A program made the translations under genes and the position numbers. Under the pieces are notes generated by a model that did no database searches, had not been told where the DNA came from, and saw nothing but the letters and a program-made list of their open reading frames with translations. From Echinococcus granulosus (taxonomy: Eukaryota > Platyhelminthes > Cestoda > Cyclophyllidea > Taeniidae), in assembly GCF_000524195.1 (NCBI RefSeq), contig NW_020170505.1, forward strand, positions 33,036 to 97,035: 64,000 nt of DNA, read 5' to 3'. The stretch's first letter is position 1. Each line of letters begins with the position of its first letter. Below, piece by piece: positions 1 to 10,799 of the stretch.

Positions 1-3000
1 GGATGAGAGGGACTTGCCTTCCTAAATATGTATGATTGTGCCACGTATGGGGGGACAACTGCGAGTTGTATGATTAAGGGGAAACCAAAGTGATTTCTAT
101 CTCCCCGCGCTAGTCATTACGGGACAAAATACATTACCGTGGATGGATTGGAGTCATATTATCAAGGAAACACTTAAATACAGTGAATGGAAGAATTGGA
201 TCTTTAAGCAATTTTTTGAATGTTCGATTTGCACTACTTTACGTCTAGTAATTTGGCTCTCCCAGACTGTTATCGGGTTATTCAAGACATGCCGGGTATT
301 TTGATTATGAAAACTAAGAAACAAAGTCATTTCTAGTAGAAGACAGCGCATTTGTTTTTTGAATAATGCCCTGATACACTTATTGCATAATTTTGCCGAC
401 GTCAAGGCGGCCTCAGCATTAAAAACAGACTTCTCATGTCCTTCTACATCATGGCCTGATTTACATGGTTAATAGTACCTAGTCCTCACGGTTTCCCAAA
501 TTTTGGACTCGTTTTGAGTCCGAAATGGAATCTGACATCCCATTTAACGCAGTCCAGCAGTTAATTATTTTGTATTGGCCAAAAGGGAAAGCTTTCTTGA
601 CTCTGCAAGAGTGCTCAGCTTTCCATATTAAAAAGGATCGTGGTGATTATGTTCAACGTTTCCATAAAAGGATTGGTGGACCACGCTAATTCACAACTAG
701 CTGTGCACCAGTCAGGATTCCAGTATCAGCTTGGTCCAAGTGACTACGTCATGTCAACACGACTGACCACAGTGGACTGCAATAACCACGACGCCCAGTG
801 TCACGGGCACAGGCACCTGCGTTCTCCCTTGAAGGGGGACGCGACCTCAATGCCGTAGATCTCAGCTGCTGACCTCATCATCATTTTGCTGTGCTGCATT
901 GCGCTACAATGCATCTTTTGCATTCACCTTTCAAAAGAACATATTTTTGGTGTCTGCATGTGCAATTTCATACGCTATTACAAGATTAAATCATATTTTT
1001 TAGGGTATGCTCGCCTACTATGCAGAAATAGGACCTTATCGAAAGCTAGGAACTACATGATTTTAACAAATAAAATGCAGATTTTCAACACCGTGAGTGA
1101 AGAGCTATAAGAATGACAATTTGCGGGTAAATGGCCTGCCTGCGTGGAAATTAAATTTACTTTCTTAAAAATTTAGAATGGGACACTGCGAAATAAAGTT
1201 ATTTTATCCGTTAAAAACCAACATTAAGTTGTCATACGTTATCAACAAGTCCAATTCCTGTAGAACAGTGATATTGCAGACTACCCGTGGCTGCAGGATT
1301 GGATGCACCAATAATTTGATAGGTTCAAGCAGCCTTTTCTTCAGTTTGGCTATCCTAACCACTAGGGGCTCAGGGGGGAGGGAACAGTCTGTACTGCCGA
1401 ATGAGCATGAGTCTTCACACCTAACCTAAGCAGAATGGGTGTTGAGGATTCACACATGCCTGTTAGAAAGCATGGATGTGTTGAGAAGAAGGGCAGAGTG
1501 GAAACTGCCAATTGTGTGGCCTCACTTCGAAGTTGCCTCAAACAATGCAAAATCGGATGTTGTTCAAGCTGTCATTCCAAGCTACAGCAGAAGGAATCAG
1601 GAAATGAGTGGATGAATGCATGAATGAATAAAACGGAAGTGAAACGGGAGGAAACAGTGGAGTGTTGGCTGAAAGCATACTCTGATGTTGAACCAGTGTA
1701 TAAAACGAGCCTTGCTCGAAATTCTGGTGAACTGCCATTGGTACTTGTAACACAGGCGTGATTTCCCCTCGTTCGTTTGGGTAGGCTTCTGAATGTCTCT
1801 TGGAGTGAAATGTGAATTGTGCTAGTTTTGAAGCAATGATGCCAACAGTAGTACTCTTCTAGGACAAGATAACCTGGAGCTCCGGTTTCACCTGCATATC
1901 CTCCCGGCTTCCTTTACTAACATAAAAGATTTACTCCTAACCTGCTCTCCTTTGACAACGTCTTGGCTATTTGTTTCAATTGAATTAGATGATTAGGATT
2001 CCTTTTTCTCATTTAAAGGAGAAATCGGCATTCCTTTTTCTCCAAAGTGTGAAATTGTTGTCATTGCATTGATAGGTTCGTAGACGTGCAGTGATTTGGC
2101 ATTGCAACACCCAAGCCCTACCTGCAGACGTGATATGACTTCTATGTCTGGGTAAAGCCTTAACAGAACTGGCATAAAGAGCACGACTGAATTACAGGAA
2201 ATGCATTTTTCAATGACAGCACATAAAGGTTCCTTTTATTAGTTTAATATTAAAGAGTTATCCCTTTAAAACCCAAGATATCACTTCACCATTCGATTGT
2301 AGGCCTTGACATCTTAAGATGGAATTTTAGATTTTGTGAGTTTGGCACAGCTAAAGGAAATAAACGCATTTGTAGGTTCGGTGGTTAAACAGGCCGCCTG
2401 AAAAAGCTCCACGGAATTAATTGTGGACACACTGATAGAATAAATAGTCTCTCGCATTGACAAGTGGCTTCATTCATGATATGGATTGTCTAAAAATGTC
2501 CTCTCTTTTTGACTAACTGGCCAAAGCGAATAAAATGCTTCACTGGGTGGTGTGTGCTAACGATAAAGCAGTTCTGTTGGGTGGATTGTTTCGAACTTTA
2601 CTTCCACCATGTTATTAGGTGAATGCCTTGAAGCCAGTCTTTGACTGCCCCGAAGGCGAAGGCACTAGGACAGTTTATTTTCCTACGGTTCTGGTCAGTG
2701 CCATTGTAGATGGCCTGCTTTGTTGTAAACAGCTAGCAACAGCCTTTCTTTTGGGTAGAAGTGTAGGGTTTTAGTACTCCGATCCACCTGCCCCCTCCCT
2801 CCAAGTCCTCGATCTCTTGATTAAGGCGACTGAGAAGAAGAGGACATCGTATGCTTAGGACGGCCACTCAGCTATGAGGGCAGTGCGGTTGTGATCGCAG
2901 TTGCATTGGTGATGCAACCACCGCCCCTCACTGTGTCAGCAGTTATGGCTGTGACTGGCACCGTTACTGGGCTTGATGCACAGCGGTTCGCCATCGGAAC

Positions 3001-4093
3001 AGTTGGATTTACCCGCTTCCACCAGATACACAGCAACTGCCTTCAAGCAAATAGGAAGCGCATTTGTAAGCACTTTAGTTGCACGCAACTCAATACACTC
3101 CACCGTCTCCTGAAAATGTGTAATCAGGTACAAATTGTGCAATACAAATTTCACAATAGTAAAGAGCTGTGGAGTGCAAATATTAATGCAGCGCGTAACT
3201 AAGAAAACCATCCTTGACACCTCAATTATGCAGGCAAATTCAACTTGCATTGGATGTTCCAACTGCTTTTCGAATTGCCTCTGTGGAAGGGATAGATAGT
3301 GTCAGGCAACCTAACCCCTCCTAATCACATAATTAAGGATTTTGCAAGTAAAGACGTAAAAAGTAGGCTCTGCAGGCTTGGAGGCGCTAGTCACATTGCT
3401 GGAGTTTAGCCACCTCCAATCGTGCGTGCACCTCGAGAAGTTGGTCTTGGTTGTGCCTGGTGTAGCGCATCTCCTTGTTGTACTCAACTGCATCATTATT
3501 GTCTGCCTGCTGGAACGCCAATCGTGTTTCGTTGACAAGGCGCAGTGGGCCCAGGTGAGGTAGCAGGTCTTCAGCCCCGTCTCAGCTTTTCAATGCCGAC
3601 GTCAACTCTCCAGCCATGGCACACCTGGCGTCCTGTCTGCCACCAAAAATGCTCTTGTGAGGTTTGTAATCACGCTGAAGGTTAGCAAAATCGGCAGTGG
3701 GAGGGCGTTCTGAACAGCCTGATTTCCTCAGTTGATAATGAGGTCAGTTTGAGTGGGAGTAGCTCGAAGAAACAAAGAACCCCGGAATGCTCAATTATAA
3801 GTGAACTTATTTCTTATCCTGGTGATTGCATTCCTTCAATCCCAAATCAGAAATCATGTGTAAAATGGATCCGTCATCCTACAATCAGTTGCTTTTCACC
3901 ATTCACACATCCATGCCATCATTCATTTATGCATCATGTCATTCGGATTTCCTACCCGTAATCTCAATTCATTCCAGTGCTAAATGAATCGGCTACCCTA
4001 TAATCTGTTCCTTTCTGCCATTTACTCCTTTAGGTCACCATGATCCTCATAAAGATGACGTCTAGCGCACAACCCAGTTAAACTACATTATAT
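1..4093. other. Gene-poor stretch with decayed sequence
   Basis: I see no intact gene here. Short ORFs (for example at 640-858 and 2891-3202) lack recognisable domains, splice partners or codon continuity. The part from about 2.6 to 3.75 kb is less AT-rich than its surroundings and includes the decayed reading frame listed separately. Around 1600-1630 there is a short run of diverged GAATGA/GGATGAAT units. The rest looks like ordinary intergenic or repeat-derived DNA. Confidence 0.5.
3372..3736 (-). pseudogene. Decayed reading frame with two in-frame stops
   Basis: On the minus strand one frame reads as protein-like sequence for about 120 codons, interrupted by a TGA (plus positions 3582-3584) and a TAG (3387-3389). 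Pieces such as LRLVNETRLAFQQADNNDA and EMRYTRHNQDQLLEVHARLE look like amphipathic helix. The frame continues on both sides of each stop without a shift and no introns are needed. This suggests either a retro-copied gene or an old transposon gag/pol remnant. I do not recognise the family. A chance open frame is possible, because only composition and continuity support it. Confidence 0.35.
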
Positions 4094-4291
4094 TGTAGCG
4101 TCCCGAGACTCCCTGAAGACGAAAGAAGACAAAATACTCGGGCAGAATATATATATTCAGCACGGAGAAGGTGTCTGGGCTATTGGCATGGCCCAAAAGG
4201 CCAGCCCACCCAGCGGGGTACAAGAGGGCTAATTCGAAGTACGAAAGTGGCGCCTCACTAGAACCGAGGGATAAACCACTATCGTATTACA
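4094..4291 (-). repeat. Solo LTR of the TRIM family, with 4-bp target-site duplication
   Basis: This 198-bp block starts TGTAGCG and ends TATTACA on the plus strand, so it has TG..CA ends in either orientation. It is flanked on both sides by ATAT (4090-4093 and 4292-4295), as expected for a 4-bp target-site duplication. The same block recurs at 9613-9784, 10379-10585 and 11010-11207. Orientation is taken from the complete element at 9613-10585, whose PBS and PPT show that it reads on the minus strand. No internal sequence remains, so this is best explained as a solo LTR left by recombination. Confidence 0.75.
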
Positions 4292-4756
4292 ATATAGTTC
4301 CCAGCCATTTTCCATTTCTAAAATCCCTAATACATTTGCATACTAACCTAAAAAATGCATTTCTTAAGGAACGAATTTAGCATTTTCTCACTTGACCCCG
4401 AGAACTAAAATTCGCAAAATTTTCACATGTAAATTAATATATCGACCCATATTGCTAAGCAAAACTGTAACTTTAGGCTTTATTAGTGTTAATTATTTAA
4501 AATCTGTTTCAAAAAATTGATAAGGAAGTGTTGGATTAAGCATCAAGTCATTCCATTGTCGTGGAAGTTGATATTGTATATGATGTAAATATATTTGTAC
4601 CACACTCAGCCCGTACTCGCTGGCCTTACTTGTCATTTATACTTGATGGTGGAAGACACGTTCGAAAAGCGCTTGGTGAGGAAGCCCGCAAAGTAACAAT
4701 TAAGTATACATCACTGCATTTAAAGGGATCGTTTGGGTAGTAATCGAGAAGATGGA
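4292..4756. promoter_or_regulatory. Upstream region of the POLDIP3-like gene
   Basis: AT-rich sequence between the solo LTR and the first recognised POLDIP3-like coding exon. It must hold the 5' untranslated region or further upstream exons. I could not define a transcription start, promoter motif or extra coding exon. The reading frame of the first exon is open back to 4733, but the first in-frame ATG is at 4757. Confidence 0.3.
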
Positions 4757-7700
4757 ATGAATATAAGGAGACAAAATATGTCTACCGACCTTCGCATTAA
4801 AATTCTAAACAATCTCAGGGGAGCTCCCAGGCGGATTGATGCGCGCAGACTACTGATGCAAAAAAGGCAGTTTAGCAGACGTCTAAAAAATTACATTCAA
4901 GTTTCTAGGCCTGGTTTAACTCGGGAAGTAAATGTGCCTTTTCTGATTCCCAGACGAACTGTAAGTTGACATTGGCTTAGAATCTGTTTCTTCATTGGAA
5001 TGAATTTTCAATAGTTGCATGTGCCTTTTCTTAGATTTTGCTTTTTTCGTTGATGTTAATCTTAGTTACCTCTCTTTATAGATCACAAATGAATACTTTA
5101 GGGGTGTGAATCCGGTAATTTGACTTGGTCACATATTTTTGGTTTTTCCTCTTTTAAGCTATCAACCATCTGAGTCATAATTTTCGCCCTCTCAGATCCC
5201 TTTAACGCGTCAATGGAGTTCCTCGGCGATTTCTACATCTAGGCCATTGACGCGTACTGTAGAAAATAAACCCACGGGAGCAGGCATGTTAGCACAGGGC
5301 AGCACCGTTGATTCTACCATTAGCCCTATTCAAGGCTTTCGAGTTGAGGCGAAAAATCTCCTGCCTTCCGTCACCATTGATGACGTCTACGTAAGATCCC
5401 TTGGTTGCTATTGTCTTTCGCTAGTTTAATTTCGAAGGTCCGATGTGTAGAATTTCTTATGCGTTTTGTCGGATGTGGACGTGAATTGCTGACTCATAGT
5501 CGCAGATTTTGCAGTATCTTTCCTCCTTGCATGCTTGGTTCTAGCGGGTAGTCTACATATTCGCTTATTGTAAGCTCCGGTGCTTTCTCACTATTTTACA
5601 ATAACGTTCAAGCGTGTTCTGAGATGGCCCCTAAGCTCTCAGTCTCCTATCCGATATTTGAGGTATTCGTTTCGAGGAAACTTTAGCAAGCGTTTTTAAG
5701 CAATTGTTTACATCGTTATGTGTTCCCGAAGTTTTCATATTTGCTCGATCTTGTTGAATACTTTTGTGATGGTTTGTGCATCCTGTATGTCTAAAGGTGA
5801 CGAATAGTTGCCTTATTCTTTGAAGTGTGTTTCGAATTAGTTTCCCAAGGTTGTCATACTGTTTAATAATTAAGGAGAATGACCGATTTTGTAATTTGGT
5901 TATCTGCTGAACCTTGTGTGAATTTGATTTTGGTCTAAGTGAAATAGAAATAATAATATCAGTCTTCGATTGCGATTCTTATCATACGTTAAAATTTTTT
6001 TTTCAGGTTTTGTCGAGGTTCGCGTAAAAGTGTTCAATTGCACAAATCGAGTAGAATACCTTGTTTCAATGATCAAATTGCCAGAACATTTTAAATAGTA
6101 TTGTTTTTGGCATACTTACAAGTCATCTAGTTACTACACCTCGTCTTCTTGAGCCAAAATGGGACTTGGCCTGCCGTCTAAATAAATTGTCTTTTTTAGC
6201 AAGAAGACTCACTTGTCTGCTGCATCTTTCCTCGATGCGTCTTTTGTCATCAGTCATTTGATTACTTCGGTCAAATTTTATTTCCCTATGAATGTTGCAT
6301 TTATCCCTGTCTCACAAATGCAATTTTTATTAATTTTTCCCCAAATGATTTTAGTGTTCTTTTCACTATAAAATCAATTTGGTTTGGCTCTGTGACTTCC
6401 TCTGGGAGCTCATGACATGTTCATCATTCAACTGATAGCGTCCTCTATATTTGCTTGCTATGATTTCGCATTTTTTGTTGGAGTTTTGTCGAATTATCTC
6501 CGCCGCTTTTTGATCATGATTGTACATATTATTTGGAAAAGCCCTTTTATCATCAACAATCCAAGGATGTGCTTCATGGTCGTAATTGGAAGGCACTTTG
6601 TTACTACTTCTGTAGGAGCTATTTTCCGGTGTCGGTTCCCTGCGTTCCTGCAATTTGGTGCACCCGGGTCAGGCGGAAGTCATCTTCAACTCCCCACAAG
6701 ATGCCCAATCAGCGGTGACGCGTTACAACGGGCGTGAACTCGATGGTCGACCCATGATTGTCACTCTGACGACACCGCTGGCATCCTCCTCTACCACCAC
6801 TTTAAAGGGGTCCGCTTTAAAATCCTCTGGAGGGTGAGAATTGCATAAAACTGTTATTACTTTTGATAGTGTTCAAGTTGCTCTAAGAGGTGTATATTTG
6901 AGATTCTTTGTATTGGTGCGGAAGCGTCTGTTTGAACTGATTAGATCCACACGTATTCCCCCTAGATGTCGTTACGTAGGTATTCGAGTAATTGTGACGT
7001 CCATGCGTTTAAACCACTACTGCCGTACCTAATGAGGCCCTTCTTCGATATCATCGAACATAATGTTTCTGTGATGACTACCGTAGTGAACTTTGAATCC
7101 TCTATGTGACAGAAATCGTCATCATTTCACGTCAGCATTAGGAGGTTTCCCATTCTATTGTTAGCGATTCATCCAGTCAGTTTTGCCGCAATTTACATGC
7201 AACAGGGCTAGATTCACGAATCCATTAATCGCTCTCCGTTGGAACCGTTGAATGGAATCAATACCAGGAGCTTATAATGCTTCCGGTCTGTTCAAAATTC
7301 TATCCAAAGGAGAGTATTAACTGATGGTATCTTTTTAAAATGGACACAGTTCGTTTACCCGTCACATTTGATCTCATAACTTGACCTCCTTGCATGTACA
7401 CTTTACAATGAGAACCTTTTGATTCTTCCCTGTTAATGTATTCAAAAATCTGATTACAAGTTGGGACACACAATTTTGAACAGTGATTGGCAGTGTTTAT
7501 CAAATCTCGTCCAACCTTAGCATAGACATGGTTTTTAACTTTATCCGTGCTTTGAAAGTTTGGGTGATAAGGGCTTAAATGCATAAATAGAAGGGCTTTC
7601 GCGGCAACGTAGTTTTCTTACAAACTTTTGAAATTATCACTTACTGCTGCTTAACAATTAGAAATGCTGCATAAAAGGAATAGTGGAGGTGTTCAATCTA

Positions 7701-8079
7701 CCAAAGTCAGATGTGCCAGAGTAGGTTTCCTTTGAGCTTTAGTATTTACTTACCGTGGGAGAATAAATGCATGTTATTAGTCGGGGGTTTTAGTAACACC
7801 CGAGTCAGTAATAATGAAGGAGTTTCAGTCTCCTTCAACACGATCTTTAAACTCTGTGTTCGTATGCAATGGAGAGGTATCGTTCTGTATTTCAATCTAA
7901 CCGGTACTGGTGTTAATGAGTCTTTCCTTTCACTTTTCAGCTTCGCTGCAGCTGTTCAGAACTCAAGAGCGCCATCACTTAATGGGAGAGGAAATTTGAA
8001 CAGGGACGTTGTTAATCGAGCGTGGAATCGCAATGTCTCAAATTTCAGCCGTCCCGTAGTTTTCCATGTTAATCTTTGA
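4757..8079 (+). CDS. POLDIP3: POLDIP3/SKAR-like RNA-binding protein (RRM)
   Basis: Four coding exons join in phase: 4757-4960, 5196-5390, 6616-6833 and 7941-8079 (about 251 aa). Exon 2 ends and exon 3 begins inside an RRM: VTIDDVY joins ELFSGVGSLRSCNLVHPG, followed by QAEVIF and YNGRELDGRPM. The LVHPG-x-AEV and N-R-x-LDGxPM signatures are what I know from POLDIP3/SKAR, an exon-junction/TREX-associated factor that links splicing to mRNA export and S6K1-dependent translation. The C-terminus VVFHVNL resembles the family's terminal FKIKL-type motif. The product is shorter than human POLDIP3 (421 aa), mostly before the RRM, so upstream exons may be missing. A second ATG (4778) is an alternative start. 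It would act in the nucleus. ALYREF is the closest alternative, but its RRM lacks the VHPG element. Confidence 0.8.
5205..5255 (+). repeat. Perfect 12-bp inverted repeat inside POLDIP3-like exon 2
   Basis: ACGCGTCAATGG at 5205-5216 is exactly complementary to CCATTGACGCGT at 5244-5255, leaving a 27-nt loop. The first arm starts 9 nt after the 3' splice site of exon 2. Both arms encode a Pro-Leu-Thr-Arg stretch. The two arms are codon-offset, so the symmetry is not simply a repeated amino-acid motif. Confidence 0.8.
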
Positions 8080-9612
8080 GCGTTACATAAAGTTGCCTTT
8101 CGGCGGTGCGGCATCAATTACATTTTTCTAACATACCTTCCTCTTATCCGGTTCCTGCCCCTTGGTCGATGATTGCCATTACAAATTCCTGTCCAATCTG
8201 TTTGATCCAGATATCATCAAATATCATCAACGGATTTCGCAATCTTTGGGCTCGAGTAGGTTGTAACTTGATTAAACGGTAGTGTTGGGGGGTTTAAATT
8301 GGTGTCTGAAGTTGGGCTTAAGGTAATCGGAGTGCATTTGTGGATTTCAATTTCTTTCAATTTTCGTTTTGGTTACGCGGGCACTGAAGGGCATAGCCTC
8401 TCGTCCCGTCTGTATGTCGATAATAAAGTATTTCTTTAGCCTTCAAGTCTCGACCGCTACATCGGTGTCGGTGGAAAGTGAGCCTGGTCCCGAAGTACAG
8501 GTACTCCGATTCCTAACACTGGATGATGAAGCTTAACACGACAGCGAGGGGTATATTCTGCGGTTGGATACATCCGTGCCAAATCCTAACCGAAGAGTTT
8601 AGGATATCGCCTACTTTTAGTAACTACTTCAGTTCTGTATTGTGCATGGATGCTATTAACAACTGAAACGACTTTGGCTGTGAGCTACTAGTAAAAGTTC
8701 GTTGCGGAGCTGCTTACCACACCTGCATAAAGATGTCAACTAATTGAACACGCGACACCTCCGCCACCTCTCCAGTAGCTGAATAGAGCCCAGACAGATG
8801 CGATAAAAACATCATGGCAAGGTGGAACAGCAATGACATTTTTTTTACACAAAACACTTTAACTCATTCCTATGTTAAGTGACTCTGATTTTAGGTCAGC
8901 GTTCTTATGACTAGCGATAGACGTGGGAAATTGTCCGCACATCCCTTTCCCCAAAAGCAATTCCCAAACAGGGCGAAATACCAGATCCAGTCATATACCT
9001 TCTCAGTTGCATGAAAATCCGATGACTGGTGCGGTTTACTCACAGATGTTTTTTCATGTGCTAGCCAATGCATGAAATTAGAGGGAGAGTAGGAGCCAAC
9101 GCTTAAAAGGGGAGGGGGGCAACGGAATGTTTTGCTTGTTTAAGCTTGCAGTTTTGGTGGCACGGGACTTCCACCCAGTGGCATGGCCTCTGAGTTGTGC
9201 CGGTAGCCTCCCACCCCACCTGTAGCGCGATAGTGATGTTCTAGTGTTCCTTCCAGAGAGGAGGCCGGTATACGAGTCGAAACTCGTGACTAAGGAGTCA
9301 AATTCCTGCAACCCGAAGAAAGGTTCCGCGTCCACCCCCCCCCCCCCCTCCGAACTCATACTTGCTCTCCTCATTTACTTATCCCACCAAATACCACAGA
9401 ACCGAATCGGCCCGGGTATTCAAAGAGTATGAGTGCCAGGGGAAAGAAGATCTATGCGTCTGATTCCACAGAAGGTCGATAATGCGCATTCTGCCCTACC
9501 ATTACGTCCTTAATAGTCTTTAGAGAAGTCTCGAGGCACCCCACATTGGCAATTGCTCTGATGATGAGATCTGCATTCCCACCCTTGGAAATTGTCGATA
9601 AAGCGACCATAT
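8080..9612. other. POLDIP3-like 3' region and intergenic DNA
   Basis: The stretch after the stop codon contains an AATAAA at 8422-8427 that could be the POLDIP3-like polyadenylation signal. Further on, 9078-9374 has a C/G-biased ORF on the minus strand with no recognisable domain, and it includes a homopolymer C run at about 9339-9352. No convincing gene is visible. Confidence 0.4.
8422..8427 (+). terminator. AATAAA, candidate poly(A) signal of POLDIP3-like gene
   Basis: The canonical AATAAA hexamer lies about 340 nt after the POLDIP3-like stop codon, on the coding strand. Position and motif fit, but cleavage cannot be shown without transcript data. Confidence 0.4.
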
Positions 9613-9784
9613 TATAGCGTCCCGAGACTTCTCTGAAGACGAAAGAAGACAGAATACATATTTAGCACAAAGGTGTTCGGACTACTGGCATCGCCGGAAA
9701 GCCAGCCCACCCAGAGTGGTACAAGAAGGCCAACTCAAAAGTAGCTCCTCCCCAATACCGAGGACAAATAACCATCGTATTACA
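9613..9784 (-). repeat. TRIM 3' LTR
   Basis: This is a 172-bp copy of the LTR, with internal deletions relative to the 198-bp solo copy. It starts TATAGCG on the plus strand (TG mutated to TA) and ends with the conserved ATCGTATTACA. It sits directly beside the polypurine tract. Confidence 0.75.
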
Positions 9785-9787
9785 TAG

Positions 9788-9802
9788 CCTCCCTCCTCTT
9801 TT
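9788..9802 (-). promoter_or_regulatory. TRIM polypurine tract
   Basis: On the minus strand this reads AAAAGAGGAGGGAGG, 15 purines in a row, followed by CTA and then the LTR start TGTAAT. This is the place and composition expected for the plus-strand DNA primer of an LTR retroelement. Confidence 0.65.
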
Positions 9803-10365
9803 GAGCGTAGTCCCCTGCTCTCCCGCTGGTCAACCTCCCGCGTCAGCCATTACAACGTAATCGGTGCTGTAAAGAAACACCCGCGATGCGGCCGTTCCAG
9901 TCACCAAATCAGCGTGCAACTGGGGAGAAACTTGACCTCAACGTCACTGATCCCTCTTGGCAATTTAAGTGGATCTGCAGTTCAGTCCATTTTGGGAACT
10001 TGATTCAGGAACAGGGAAATGTGCTGGCAATCATGCGTGTCCATAGATGGATGTAGGAACACTGGCCTAAAAGTAGATTTGTGTAAGGAAGGGTGGGATT
10101 TAATACAGGACCATGGGGGACAGTAGGGAAAATTCGTAACGAAACTTCCAGATGGTTCACGGCTAGTGTCGCTTCAGTTGTTAATAGTTCTCCTGCAAAA
10201 CACGGACTGGGATAGATGCCGAAGGTAGACGTCAACTTCAACCCTTCTATTAGGAGTCATCATCATTCTCCCATCTGTAGCATACGTACTTCTTCCGCTC
10301 TACTAAGGCTTATCACGCGAAAGTGGAAAATCAGGAAACATGTCCTTTAAAATCGGGGTCACTTT

Positions 10366-10377
10366 CCGCTGCCACCA
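10366..10377 (-). promoter_or_regulatory. TRIM primer binding site, tRNA-Leu type
   Basis: The minus-strand sequence TGGTGGCAGCGG lies one base inside the 5' LTR. It begins TGG, as primer binding sites do, and pairs with CCGCTGCCACCA, which I recall as the 3' end of animal cytosolic tRNA-Leu plus CCA. The second copy at 10997-11008 has one mismatch (TGGTGGCAGAGG). Confidence 0.7.
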
Positions 10378-10378
10378 G

Positions 10379-10585
10379 TGTGGCGTCCTGAGACTCCCTG
10401 AAGGCAAAAGAAGACACAATACTCGAGCAGAATATACATATTCAGCACAGAAAAGGCGTTTGGACCACTGGCATGACCCGAAGGTCAGTCAACCCAGCGA
10501 AGTACAAGGGGGCTAATTCAAGGTACCTCGAAGTACAAAAGTGGCGCCTTGCCAATATCGAGGGATAAACCACTATCGTATTACA
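10379..10585 (-). repeat. TRIM 5' LTR
   Basis: A 207-bp LTR copy from TGTGGCG to TATTACA on the plus strand. It is slightly longer than the others because of a short insertion near a GGTACCTCGAAGTAC segment. It lies directly beside the primer binding site. Confidence 0.75.
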
Positions 10586-10699
10586 AAATAATGTTTGTAA
10601 TGTAATTTTGTATTCGGCACTGCCATATATATTTGTGTATGTATATATGCCATATATACTGTTAAGGTGCTGACACGTGCAATTTCATTTCAAGGGAAC

Positions 10700-10799
10700 N
10701 NNNNNNNNNNNNNNNNNNNNNNNNNNNNNNNNNNNNNNNNNNNNNNNNNNNNNNNNNNNNNNNNNNNNNNNNNNNNNNNNNNNNNNNNNNNNNNNNNNN
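10700..10799. other. Assembly gap of 100 N
   Basis: Exactly 100 N, a common placeholder for a gap of unknown length. It falls inside the repeat cluster, between two TRIM copies, which is where short-read assemblies fail. The true distance and content are unknown. Confidence 0.95.

Larger units (their letters stand above)
9613..10585 (-). mobile_element. Complete terminal-repeat retrotransposon in miniature (TRIM)
   Basis: Two related LTRs (10379-10585 as 5' LTR and 9613-9784 as 3' LTR, reading on the minus strand) enclose a 594-bp internal region. One base inside the 5' LTR is TGGTGGCAGCGG, complementary over 12 nt to the CCA-bearing 3' end of animal tRNA-Leu as I remember it, so it serves as a primer binding site. 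Three bases before the 3' LTR is a 15-nt pure-purine tract. The whole unit is 973 bp and holds no gag or pol. The only ORF (10241 back to 10005) has no recognisable domain. These are the defining properties of a TRIM, a non-autonomous LTR element that needs another element's reverse transcriptase and integrase. The two LTRs have diverged by substitutions and a deletion, so the insertion looks old. No clear target-site duplication remains. Confidence 0.75.

Noticed and set aside
640..858. 72-codon ORF
   Set aside because: No domain, no splice partner, no codon or composition signal beyond chance.
4108..4130. CTGAAGA closely followed by GAAA in every LTR copy, resembling a hammerhead ribozyme core
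   Set aside because: CUGANGA and GAAA are separated by a single base, so there is no stem II. No pairing stem III or cleavage triplet fits, and the motif is on the antisense strand of the element.
4094..4291. tRNA-derived SINE reading of the repeat (box A-like ACGATAGTGG and box B-like TTCGAAT on the minus strand)
   Set aside because: The box matches are weak and not kept in all copies. TG..CA ends, a 4-bp duplication, the PBS and PPT are better explained by an LTR.
10005..10241. 78-codon minus-strand ORF inside the TRIM internal region
   Set aside because: No gag or other domain. The second copy of the same region carries indels, so it is not a maintained coding frame.
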